Source of the DNA: JAJDXW01 sp965223775
Lineage (GTDB): Bacteria; Pseudomonadota; Gammaproteobacteria; HK1
Direction of reading: 5' to 3'
Length of the DNA stretch: 64,000 bases
Assembly (NCBI GenBank): GCA_965223775.1
Contig: OZ245021.1
Location: 4,030,001 to 4,094,000, forward strand
Below are positions 57,529 to 64,000 of this stretch, piece after piece. The notes below the pieces were generated by a model. It did no database searches. It was given only the letters and a program-made list of their open reading frames with translations, and was not told where the DNA came from. The position numbers and the translations under genes are program-made. Within the stretch, counting starts at the first letter, position 1. Each line of letters starts with the position of its first letter.

Positions 57529-58784
57529 ATCGGCACCCTGCGAATGCGCGCCCCGAGCTGGGCGAGCTTCTCCTCGATGCACTCGTAGCCGCGATCGATG
57601 TGGTGGATCTCGTCGATCACCGTCTCGCCTTCCGCCACCAGACCCGCGAGCACCAGGCTGGCGGAGGCTCGAAGATCCGTCGCGGCGACCGGTGCGCCGG
57701 TCAGCCGGCCGACACCGCGGGTCACCGCGAAGTTGCCGTGCACCTCGATGTCCGCTCCCATGCGCTGCAGCTCGTAGGCATGCATGAAGCGGTTCTCGAA
57801 GACCGTCTCGCGAATGGTGCCGGTGCCGTGCGCCACCGAGTTGAGCGCCGTGAACTGCGCCTGCATGTCGGTGGGGAACGCGGGAAAGGGGGCCGTGGTG
57901 ATGTCCACGGCGGCCAGCGGCCGCCCCTCGGCATCCACCCCGATCCAGTCCGCGCCGGTGGTCACCTCGGTACCCGCCTCCGAGAGCTTGTCGAGCACGG
58001 CTCGGAGCTGGTCCGGGCGCGCATCCTTGACCTTGATCCGGCCTCCGGTCATGGCCGCTGCCACGAGGTAGGTCCCGGTCTCGATGCGGTCCGGCTGGAC
58101 CGCGTAGCGCGACCCGGCCATCGTTTCCACGCCTTCGATCACGATTCGGTCGCTGCCGTGGCCCTCGATTCGGGCTCCCATGGAGTTGAGGCAGTTGGCG
58201 AGATCCACGATCTCCGGCTCGCGGGCCGCGTTCTCGATGACGGTCGTTCCCTTCGCGAGGGTCGCGGCCATCATCAGGTTCTCGGTCCCCGTCACCGTCA
58301 CCTGCTGCATGACCAGGTGGGTCCCCACCAGCCGGCGGGCGGTGGCGTGGATGAAACCGCTCTCCAGGCGGACCTGCGCCCCCATCCGCACGAGGCCCTC
58401 GAGGTGCAGGTTCACCGGCCGCGACCCGATCGCGCAGCCCCCCGGCAGCGATACCGTGGCCCGGCCGAACCGGGTCAGCAGCGGGCCGAGCACCAGGATC
58501 GACGCCCGCATCGTGCGAACCAGCTCGTGGGGAGCGGTGAACTCGCGGATGTTCGAGCAGTTCGCGTGGATCTCCATGCGCTCGTCGAGGAGGAGGTCCG
58601 CTCCCATGCGGCCGAGCAGCTCCATGGTGGTCGTGATGTCGTGCAGGTGGGGCAGGTTTCCCACCGTCATGGGGCCGTCGGCAAGCAGGGTGGCGGCGAG
58701 GATCGGAAGCGCGGCGTTCTTCGCGCCGGAGGTCCGGATCTCGCCCCGGAGCGGAACGCCGCCGGAGACGATCAGCTTGTCCAC
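57525..58784 (-). CDS. murA: UDP-N-acetylglucosamine 1-carboxyvinyltransferase
   Basis: First committed peptidoglycan step: enolpyruvyl transfer from PEP to UDP-GlcNAc. The 419-aa product equals the E. coli length and begins VDKLIVSGGVPLRGEIRTSGAKNAALP in two conserved parts, with catalytic Cys117 in SLPGGCAIGSRP, the fosfomycin target. GTG 58784 is chosen by homology. A TTG at 58808 would overlap the ibaG stop as TTGA and add eight residues, fitting the local coupling pattern. Confidence 0.96.
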   Translation of the reverse strand: MDKLIVSGGVPLRGEIRTSGAKNAALPILAATLLADGPMTVGNLPHLHDITTTMELLGRMGADLLLDERMEIHANCSNIREFTAPHELVRTMRASILVLGPLLTRFGRATVSLPGGCAIGSRPVNLHLEGLVRMGAQVRLESGFIHATARRLVGTHLVMQQVTVTGTENLMMAATLAKGTTVIENAAREPEIVDLANCLNSMGARIEGHGSDRIVIEGVETMAGSRYAVQPDRIETGTYLVAAAMTGGRIKVKDARPDQLRAVLDKLSEAGTEVTTGADWIGVDAEGRPLAAVDITTAPFPAFPTDMQAQFTALNSVAHGTGTIRETVFENRFMHAYELQRMGADIEVHGNFAVTRGVGRLTGAPVAATDLRASASLVLAGLVAEGETVIDEIHHIDRGYECIEEKLAQLGARIRRVPM

Positions 58785-58804
58785 CGGCGGCTGCCGACGG
58801 CCGT

Positions 58805-59047
58805 TCAACGGTTGCTCTCGGTCCACCGTTCGGGGGTCCAGGTCTCGATGGAGAGGGCATGGAGGATTTCGGTGTCGAAGCTTTCCCGAAGCGTGTCGTA
58901 CACCAGACGATGCTGGCGGATCCGCGAAAGCCCCGCGAACGCCGCGGCCACCACGACGGCGTGAAAGTGCCGGCCGTCGCCTTCCACCCGGGCCGTCGCG
59001 CCGGGAACCCCGGCCTCGATGAGCCGCTTGATGTCGGATTCGTCCAT
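58805..59047 (-). CDS. ibaG: BolA family protein IbaG
   Basis: An 80-aa BolA-fold protein (VEGDGRHFHAVVVAAAFAGLSRIRQHRLVYDTL in two stretches) that with a monothiol glutaredoxin handles Fe-S clusters. The invariant C-terminal HALSIETWTPEEW-like end is present as HALSIETWTPERW. Its place between mlaB and murA is the usual one for IbaG/YrbA rather than BolA. Confidence 0.92.
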   Translation of the reverse strand: MDESDIKRLIEAGVPGATARVEGDGRHFHAVVVAAAFAGLSRIRQHRLVYDTLRESFDTEILHALSIETWTPERWTESNR

Positions 59048-59053
59048 TCTCTC

Positions 59054-59362
59054 CTATCCGAAAAGGTGGCTCTCGACCCCGCACAACCCCGCGATTGCCC
59101 GCAGGGCGGGGGGCGTCCCCCGGAAGTGTATCCGTCCGCCCTCCCGGTGTACCGTACGCCGCCATCCGACGAGCAGGGCGAGCCCGGCGCTGTCGGCCTC
59201 CTCGACCGCGCCGAGGTCGAACGTCACGGTCTGCGCCCGCCATCGATGTGGCGGCACGGCCGCTCGTGCCGCCGCCCGCACCGCCTCGACGGTATCGAAG
59301 GTGAGACGCCCCGAAACCCGGATGGCGCCGTCTGCGGCGATGTCGAGCACCTTACTCGTCAT
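59054..59362 (-). CDS. mlaB: STAS-domain protein MlaB
   Basis: A 102-aa cytoplasmic STAS-domain subunit of the Mla phospholipid transporter, which stabilises the MlaF ATPase. Seen: ISVSGRLTF-like IRVSGRLTFDTV, TVTFDLGAVEEADSAGLALLVGWRR containing the STAS phosphosite-like DSAGL. The start ATG overlaps the mlaD 3' end by 11 bases. mlaC, normally between mlaD and mlaB, is absent. Confidence 0.85.
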   Translation of the reverse strand: MTSKVLDIAADGAIRVSGRLTFDTVEAVRAAARAAVPPHRWRAQTVTFDLGAVEEADSAGLALLVGWRRTVHREGGRIHFRGTPPALRAIAGLCGVESHLFG

Positions 59363-59825
59363 CGCCGGCGGACGCCCTGTCGAACAGGAACCGGCCGATC
59401 AGCCGCTCCAGGATCATGGCCGATTGGGTCAGTCCGATCTCGTCTCCCGGGGCGAGGAACTCCTCGTCCACCCCGGGGCCGATCGCGACGTACTGCTCGC
59501 CGAGGAGCCCGGCGGTAAAGATGCTCGCGGAGGAATCGGTCGGAACCCGGTCGAAGCGCCCTTCGATCTCGAACGTGGCAACCGCTTCGTACGTCTCGGG
59601 GTCGAAGCCGAGAGCGACCACCTGGCCGATCCGGATCCCGGACATCGACACCGGGGCCCGGACCTTCAGCCCACCGATGTTCTCGAAGCGCGCCGTCACC
59701 CGGTACGACCCGGAGTCGGACTGCAGCGTCAAGTTGCCGACCCGTGCCGCGAGCATGAGCAGGGCGGCGAGGCCCACCGCCACGAACAGCCCGACAACTG
59801 CCTCGATTTTCCGATCACGCGTCAT
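59352..59825 (-). CDS. mlaD: Mla substrate-binding protein MlaD
   Basis: A 157-aa MCE-domain protein with one N-terminal helix (IEAVVGLFVAVGLAALLMLAA) that forms a periplasmic hexamer ring on the MlaFEDB complex and passes phospholipids. The MCE core YRVTARFENIGGLKVRAPVSMSGIRIG and the IFTAGLLGEQYVAIGPG stretch are typical. GGAG precedes ATG 59825. The gene is separated from mlaE by 543 bases carrying repeats, although the two are normally adjacent. Confidence 0.93.
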   Translation of the reverse strand: MTRDRKIEAVVGLFVAVGLAALLMLAARVGNLTLQSDSGSYRVTARFENIGGLKVRAPVSMSGIRIGQVVALGFDPETYEAVATFEIEGRFDRVPTDSSASIFTAGLLGEQYVAIGPGVDEEFLAPGDEIGLTQSAMILERLIGRFLFDRASAGDDE

Positions 59826-59879
59826 TGCTGCGTCTCCGCTGCGTTCCTGCACCCGGTCCTCGGGCGGGGCACTTCCGGG

Positions 59880-60063
59880 CTAGCCCGGAAATCTCACCAA
59901 CTTTCTGCTGCGGACGCGGATCTGCTCGCTGTGACAAGGCGTACTCCCTCAAGCCGCTTCGACGTAGTGTCGGCTACGCCTTCAGCGTATTTCGGTCCGT
60001 GCGCCTTGTCACAGCGGCATCTCCGCGCCCTCGCGACGAAAGTTGGTGAGATTTCCGGGCCAG
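59880..60063 (-). repeat. Dispersed intergenic element, copy C (best preserved ends)
   Basis: A 184-base element with terminal inverted repeats of 26 bp and one mismatch: 59880-59905 (CTAGCCCGGAAATCTCACC...) and 60038-60063. Inside is a second perfect 15-bp inverted repeat, CGCTGTGACAAGGCG at 59927-59941 and its complement at 60002-60016, around a central GTAG/CTAC loop, so the whole unit can fold into nested stems. In reverse orientation it aligns with copies A and B. No open frame of substance. Confidence 0.88.
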
Positions 60064-60119
60064 TTTCCCTGAGGCGCCGTCATCATGACAGTTGAGCCGA
60101 ATGTACAAAGCTGTTCCAG

Positions 60120-60230
60120 ATTACGCACAAAGCTCAGGTTGGGAGCACGCGATTCCGGGGACCGCCGCCTTTCAGGGACCGTGGGCCCTCCCGGGAGCGC
60201 GGCGGCCCCAACCTGAGCTTTGTGCGTAAT
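60120..60230. repeat. 111-bp element with perfect 24-bp terminal inverted repeats
   Basis: Left arm 60120-60143 begins ATTACGCACAAAGCTCAGG and right arm 60207-60230 is its exact reverse complement, with 63 bases between. An AAGCTGTT sequence occurs just outside both ends in the same direction (60109 and 60234 regions), possibly by chance or as a trace of duplication. The structure fits a MITE or a large hairpin. No second copy was seen in the window. Confidence 0.7.
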
Positions 60231-60274
60231 CGGAAGCTGTTTCCTGGACGAAACGCAGGAGGCTGCTACCAGAA

Positions 60275-60290
60275 GAAATGCAGGCATTTC
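60275..60290. repeat. Small palindromic hairpin module near mlaE
   Basis: GAAATGC AG GCATTTC, flanked by TACCAGAA and TCTTGGTA that extend the stem with mismatches. It matches the hairpin inserted in copy D at 45345-45362, including the trailing TCT(T)GGTA. Possible independent small repeat. Confidence 0.45.
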
Positions 60291-60368
60291 TCTTGGTACG
60301 GCGCGCCGGGGGTTCGAGAGAGGTCGGGTGGTTTCGAACATGTCTCGTCGGTCCGAGGCGCAGCCTCT

Positions 60369-61145
60369 TCAGTCGTTGAACATGAGGGAGGTGAGGACGA
60401 AATCGAGACCGAACACGGCAAGCGACGACCACACCACGGAGCGCGTGGTCGCCCGCGACACCCCTTCCGGCGTAGGCACCGAGTCGTACCCCTGGAACAG
60501 CGAGATCCAGGTGACCACGACCCCGAACACCAAGCTCTTCACGATCCCGTTCGCAACGTCCTCGCGGAAGTCGACTCCAGCCTGCATCTGGGACCAGAAC
60601 GCCCCGTCGTCCACGCCGAGCAGGCCGACCCCGACGAACTGGCCCCCGAGCACGCCCACCGCGCTGAACATCGCCGCGAGGAGCGGAACGCACAGGACCC
60701 CGGCAAGGAACCGGGGGGCGATCACCCGGTGGATCGGATCGACCGCCATCATGCCCATCGCGGCGAGCTGCTCGGTGGTCTTCATGAGGCCGATCTCGGC
60801 CGCAAGGGCGGAACCCGCCCGGCCCGCGTAGAGAAGCGCCGACACCACCGGCCCGAGCTCGCGTACGAGCGAGAGGGCCACCGCGAGCCCTAGAGACTCC
60901 TCCGCGCCGAAGCGCACCAGCATGTTGTAGCCCTGGAGGCCAAGGACCATGCCGACGAACGCCCCCGACACCAGGATGAGCACCATGCTCTCGGCGCCGA
61001 GCCGTCCGATCTGGCGGACGAGCTCGCGCCCGCGCCGCGCCGCGCCGGGAAGGCCGGCGAGCACCTTCGCGAGGAAGACGGTTCCCCTCCCGAGCACTTC
61101 GAGCCAACGGAGCACTTGTCGGCCAAGCCACGCGAACGCCTCCAT
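60369..61145 (-). CDS. mlaE: Mla ABC transporter permease MlaE
   Basis: A 258-aa inner-membrane permease of the MlaFEDB complex with about five helices. Family marks: FVGMVLGLQGYNMLVRFGAE, RELGPVVSALLYAGRAGSALAAEIGLMKTTEQLAAMGMM (coupling region, in two parts) and PRFLAGVLCVPLL. It follows mlaF by 34 bases on the same strand. Downstream mlaD is displaced by repeats. Confidence 0.95.
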   Translation of the reverse strand: MEAFAWLGRQVLRWLEVLGRGTVFLAKVLAGLPGAARRGRELVRQIGRLGAESMVLILVSGAFVGMVLGLQGYNMLVRFGAEESLGLAVALSLVRELGPVVSALLYAGRAGSALAAEIGLMKTTEQLAAMGMMAVDPIHRVIAPRFLAGVLCVPLLAAMFSAVGVLGGQFVGVGLLGVDDGAFWSQMQAGVDFREDVANGIVKSLVFGVVVTWISLFQGYDSVPTPEGVSRATTRSVVWSSLAVFGLDFVLTSLMFND

Positions 61146-61179
61146 CGAGATACCCGCCCAATCCCTCGAACGCCGCTAG

Positions 61180-62046
61180 TCAGGACCGCGCCGCGGCGGC
61201 GGCGCCGCCTGCGACGGTCTCCAGCAGATCCTCCGCGATCGGCGGACCCGGGAAGTGAAACGGCACGGGGCCATCCGGGAGACCCTGCATGAACTGCCGG
61301 ATGGACGGCTCGCGGGAAGCGCGGATCTCCGCCGGAGCGCCCGTCGCGATGCACTTGCCACCCGACAGGACGTGCATCCGGTCCGCGATCGCGGAGATCT
61401 CCTCGACGTCGTGCGTCACCACGATGCTGGTGAGCCCGAGCGCGTCGTTGAGCTGCCGGATGAGCGTCACGAGCACGCCGGCGGAGATCGGATCCTGGCC
61501 CGCGAGCGGCTCGTCGTAGAGGACGATCTCCGGGTCGAGCGCGATCGCACGGGCGAGCGCGACCCGTCTCGCCATGCCCCCCGAGAGCTCCCGCGGCCAC
61601 AGGCCACGGGCGTTGCGGAGCCCTACCGCCTCGAGCTTGAGCAACACCACGTCGCGAATCGTCTCCTCGGACAGCCGGGTGTGCTCGCGGAGGGGGAACG
61701 CCACGTTGTCGTGGACGGAGAGATCGGTGAACAGGGCGCCGGCCTGGAAGAGGACGCCCATCCGTTTGCGCAGCGCGTAGAGGCCGGACCGGGAGAGGCG
61801 GTGCACCGCCTGGCCGCCGACCGTCACCCGCCCGCCGGCCGGCCGGAGCTCGCCGCCGATGAGCTTGAGGAGGGTCGTCTTGCCCACCCCGCTCGGCCCG
61901 AGCACCGCCGTGATCTCGCCTCTCGCCATGGTCATGTCGAGGGAATCGAAGATGGTCCGCGCGCCCCGGTAGAAGGAGAGCCCCTCGACGACGACCAGCG
62001 GCTCGGGCGCGGCCGGCGACGGGTCGGGCTGCGGCTCAGAGGCCAT
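61180..62046 (-). CDS. mlaF: Mla ABC transporter ATPase MlaF
   Basis: A 288-aa ATPase for phospholipid transport across the envelope. Walker A GPSGVGKTT, Q-loop FQAGALF, signature LSGGMARRVALARA, Walker B IVLYDEPLAGQDP and the H-loop VVTHDVEEI are all intact. The N-terminal 17 residues are Pro/Ala-rich. It begins the mla run after secF with a 65-base gap, an unusual neighbour. Confidence 0.95.
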   Translation of the reverse strand: MASEPQPDPSPAAPEPLVVVEGLSFYRGARTIFDSLDMTMARGEITAVLGPSGVGKTTLLKLIGGELRPAGGRVTVGGQAVHRLSRSGLYALRKRMGVLFQAGALFTDLSVHDNVAFPLREHTRLSEETIRDVVLLKLEAVGLRNARGLWPRELSGGMARRVALARAIALDPEIVLYDEPLAGQDPISAGVLVTLIRQLNDALGLTSIVVTHDVEEISAIADRMHVLSGGKCIATGAPAEIRASREPSIRQFMQGLPDGPVPFHFPGPPIAEDLLETVAGGAAAAARS

Positions 62047-62111
62047 GAATCCACCGCGCGCCGGGCCGGTCGATCCACTCGCGGCGGATGCGGGACGGTT
62101 TCATGGCACTC

Positions 62112-63047
62112 TCAGGGACCCGCGGGATCGTCCACTCCCTCCTTCTTGACCGGGAGGAGATCGGAGCGGCTCACACCGAGGGCGAGAGCGGCCACGCTTG
62201 CGACGTAGATCGACGAATACGTCCCGACGACCACGCCCACGATGAGGGCGGTCGCGAACCCGCGAATGAGCTCCCCGCCGAGCACGAACAGCGCCGCCAG
62301 CACGAGAAGGGTCGTGAGCGACGTCATCAGGGTCCGGGAGAGGGTCTGGTTGAGCGACCGGTTCATGACCTCCTCCGTGCTCCCCCGGCGCACTCGCCGG
62401 AAGTTCTCCCGGACCCGGTCGAAGACCACGATGGTGTCGTTGAGCGAGTAGCCGATGACCGCGAGCACCGCCGCGAGCACCGTGAGGTCGAATTCGAGCC
62501 CCAGCACGGAGAAGAAGCCGAGGGTGATGAGCACGTCGTGCACGATCGCGGCAATCGCTCCGAGCGCGAACCGGTACTCGAATCGCAGCCAGACGTAGAC
62601 GAGGATCCCGAACAGCGCGATGAGCATGGCGAGCCCGCCATCCTCGGTCAGCTCCTCCCCCACCTGAGGTCCGACGAACTCCACCCGGCGAAGGGCGACC
62701 GCATCGTCCTCCTGGAGCACGCGAAGGATCTTGGAGCTCAGCTCGGCCCGGCTCAGCTCCTCGCGCGGGGCGAGCCGCACCAGCACGTCACGCACCGTGC
62801 CGAAGTGCTGCACCGCCGCTTCCCCGAAGCCCGCGCCCGCCAGCGCACCACGGATCGGATCGAGCTCCGCGGGCTCGGAGTAGCCGACCTCGATCAGGGT
62901 GCCGCCCGTGAAGTCGATCCCGAAATCGAGGCCGCGCACCGCAAGCGAGAGGATTGACACCGCGAGGAGCCCACCCGAAAGGTACATCGCGGCGCGGCGG
63001 CGCCCGAGGAAGTCGAGCTGGGGAAGCCGGCTGAAGAGATCGCGCAC
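62112..63047 (-). CDS. secF: Protein-export membrane protein SecF
   Basis: A 311-aa RND-type translocase partner that pulls preproteins into the periplasm with proton motive force. Six helices; FRGLDFGIDFTGG-like VRGLDFGIDFTGGTLIEV near the start, and SLNDTIVVFDRVREN, NRSLNQTLSRTLMTSLTTLL later, are signatures. Start GTG 63047 follows GAGGCG; a longer frame to 63353 overlaps secD. It comes 13 bases after secD. Confidence 0.95.
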   Translation of the reverse strand: MRDLFSRLPQLDFLGRRRAAMYLSGGLLAVSILSLAVRGLDFGIDFTGGTLIEVGYSEPAELDPIRGALAGAGFGEAAVQHFGTVRDVLVRLAPREELSRAELSSKILRVLQEDDAVALRRVEFVGPQVGEELTEDGGLAMLIALFGILVYVWLRFEYRFALGAIAAIVHDVLITLGFFSVLGLEFDLTVLAAVLAVIGYSLNDTIVVFDRVRENFRRVRRGSTEEVMNRSLNQTLSRTLMTSLTTLLVLAALFVLGGELIRGFATALIVGVVVGTYSSIYVASVAALALGVSRSDLLPVKKEGVDDPAGP

Positions 63048-63060
63048 GGGCCCGCCTCGG

Positions 63061-64000
63061 TCAGATGGACAGTGCGGTGACGCGGCGACCGCCGTAGGCG
63101 AGGCCGACCACCGCACGCGTACCCATGATGGCGGTGAACATGGAGGTGACGATCCCGATGGACAGCGTGATCGCGAATCCCTTGACGGGACCGGTGCCGA
63201 ACCCGAACAGCACCACCGCTGCGATGAGGGTCGTGACGTTGGCGTCGAGGATGGTCGAAAGCGCCTTCTGGTAGCCCGCGTGAATGCTCGCCTGGGGGGT
63301 GTTCCGGTTGCGGAGCTCCTCGCGGATGCGCTCGAAGATGAGGACGTTTGCATCCACCGCCATGCCCACGGTCAGCACGATGCCCGCGATGCCGGGCAGG
63401 GTGAGGGTGGCCTGGAGCATGGACAGGACGGCGACGATGAGCACCAGGTTGGCCGCGAGCGCGAGGTTCGCGACGAGTCCGAAGCCCCGGTACCAGAACG
63501 CCATGAACCCGAGCACCAGGCAGAAGCCGATGATCACCGAGCGCAGTCCCTGGTCGATGTTGTCCTGTCCGAGGCTCGGCCCCACCGTGCGCTCTTCGAT
63601 GATCTCGATGGGTGCGGCAAGCGCGCCGGCGCGCAGAAGGAGCGCGAGATCGCGCGCCTCCGAGGTGTTGTCGAGACCGGTGATCTGGAAACGCTTGCCG
63701 AGCCGGTCGCGGATGACCGCGATGTTGATGACCTCCTCGATCGTTCGCCGGCTCCGCACGTCGCGGCCGTCGACCCGCTGGATGTCCGTCTTGTTCTCGA
63801 TGAACACCACCGCCATGCTGCGGCCGATCTTGTCCTTCGTGCGTTCGGAGAAGATCCGGGCCCCCTTCCCGTCGAGGGTGATGAAAACCGCGGGCGAGCC
63901 GGTCTGCTGATCGATCCCGGACGCGGCGTCGATGATGGATTCCCCGGTGAGCATGAGCTGCCGGAACAGCAGCACCGGGCGGCCGTTGCGCTCGCGGTAG
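63061..64000 (-). CDS. secD: Protein-export membrane protein SecD, 3' part
   Basis: The C-terminal 312 residues of SecD; the 5' part lies outside the window. Seen: GSPAVFITLDGKGA of the periplasmic P1 region, ALLLRAGALAAPIEIIEERTVGPSLGQD, then the membrane half with GMAVDANVLIFERIREELR and GYQKALSTILDANVTTLIAA. secF follows directly. yajC is presumably upstream, beyond the window end. Confidence 0.95.
   Translation of the reverse strand, partial: YRERNGRPVLLFRQLMLTGESIIDAASGIDQQTGSPAVFITLDGKGARIFSERTKDKIGRSMAVVFIENKTDIQRVDGRDVRSRRTIEEVINIAVIRDRLGKRFQITGLDNTSEARDLALLLRAGALAAPIEIIEERTVGPSLGQDNIDQGLRSVIIGFCLVLGFMAFWYRGFGLVANLALAANLVLIVAVLSMLQATLTLPGIAGIVLTVGMAVDANVLIFERIREELRNRNTPQASIHAGYQKALSTILDANVTTLIAAVVLFGFGTGPVKGFAITLSIGIVTSMFTAIMGTRAVVGLAYGGRRVTALSI

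Larger units (their letters stand above)
59826..60368. other. Repeat-filled gap inside the mla operon
   Basis: The 543 bases between mlaE and mlaD hold no convincing gene. They contain repeat copy C (59880-60063), a 111-base element with perfect 24-bp inverted ends (60120-60230) and a small palindromic hairpin (60275-60290). The 33-residue-rich frames here are translations of repeats. mlaC is not in the gap. Confidence 0.75.

Noticed and set aside
60009..60341. A 110-codon minus-strand frame between mlaE and mlaD
   Set aside because: It spans the 24-bp inverted element and part of repeat copy C; its sequence is explained by the repeats.

Overview
The window is a G+C-rich chromosomal segment of a gammaproteobacterium. 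The evidence is a complete dcw division/cell-wall cluster ending in lpxC and secA, a dciA gene in the secM position, rsmI-rnpB-mraZ and lpoA-yraN-BON-lipoprotein neighbourhoods, sspA-sspB next to cytochrome bc1, an mla-ibaG-murA-hisG-hisD operon, mutS-fdxA, and an rpfE-prfB-lysS arrangement known from Xanthomonas and relatives. I cannot name a genus. Most genes lie on the minus strand and are packed with 4-nt stop/start overlaps (ATGA, GTGA and apparently CTGA).

Layout. 1-8.8 kb: zinc alcohol dehydrogenase, then (minus) a small membrane protein, an MFS transporter, hom, rpfE-like, prfB with an intact +1 programmed frameshift, lysS and a DUF2007/zinc-ribbon protein. 8.8-11.8 kb: secreted carotenoid-oxygenase-family enzyme, secreted DUF2141 protein and a divergent membrane LytTR regulator. 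11.9-15.1 kb: likely acquired restriction-modification island, a DUF1156-type DNA methyltransferase plus a PD-(D/E)XK nuclease broken by one extra T. 15.3-23.9 kb: aroC, prmB, htpG, mutS, fdxA and a Nudix/ThiE-like fusion. 24.3-25.5 kb: Rieske oxygenase. 25.7-46.9 kb: secA, dciA, lpxC and the whole dcw cluster ftsZ to mraZ, with a MraZ operator of four 10-bp-spaced repeats. 47.2-51.5 kb: RNase P RNA, rsmI, lpoA, yraN, BON lipoprotein. 51.6-55.5 kb: sspB, sspA, petC, petB, petA. 55.5-63 kb: hisD, hisG, murA, ibaG, mlaB, mlaD, mlaE, mlaF, secF and the 3' part of secD.

The main unexplained structure is a dispersed, MITE/REP-like intergenic element of about 180-245 bp. Its ends are imperfect inverted repeats (about 26 bp with one mismatch in the best copy). 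There are four copies: 25541-25754, 51454-51634, 59880-60063 and a diverged one at 45219-45464. Two sit exactly between convergent genes and overlap stop codons. Two interrupt essential operons: rsmH/ftsL in the dcw cluster, and mlaE/mlaD. A separate 111-bp element with perfect 24-bp inverted ends and a small GAAATGC/GCATTTC hairpin module lie close to these. Other oddities are probable non-AUG starts for sspB (CUG) and the MFS gene, and a missing mlaC, recJ, thrC and diaA at their usual positions.

How the genes work together: lysS/prfB serve translation. murB-G, mraY, ftsI/W/Q/L/A/Z, murA and lpoA build and divide peptidoglycan. lpxC and mla maintain the outer membrane. SecA/D/F export protein. 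The bc1 complex drives respiration. hom, aroC and hisDG are amino-acid biosynthesis steps.
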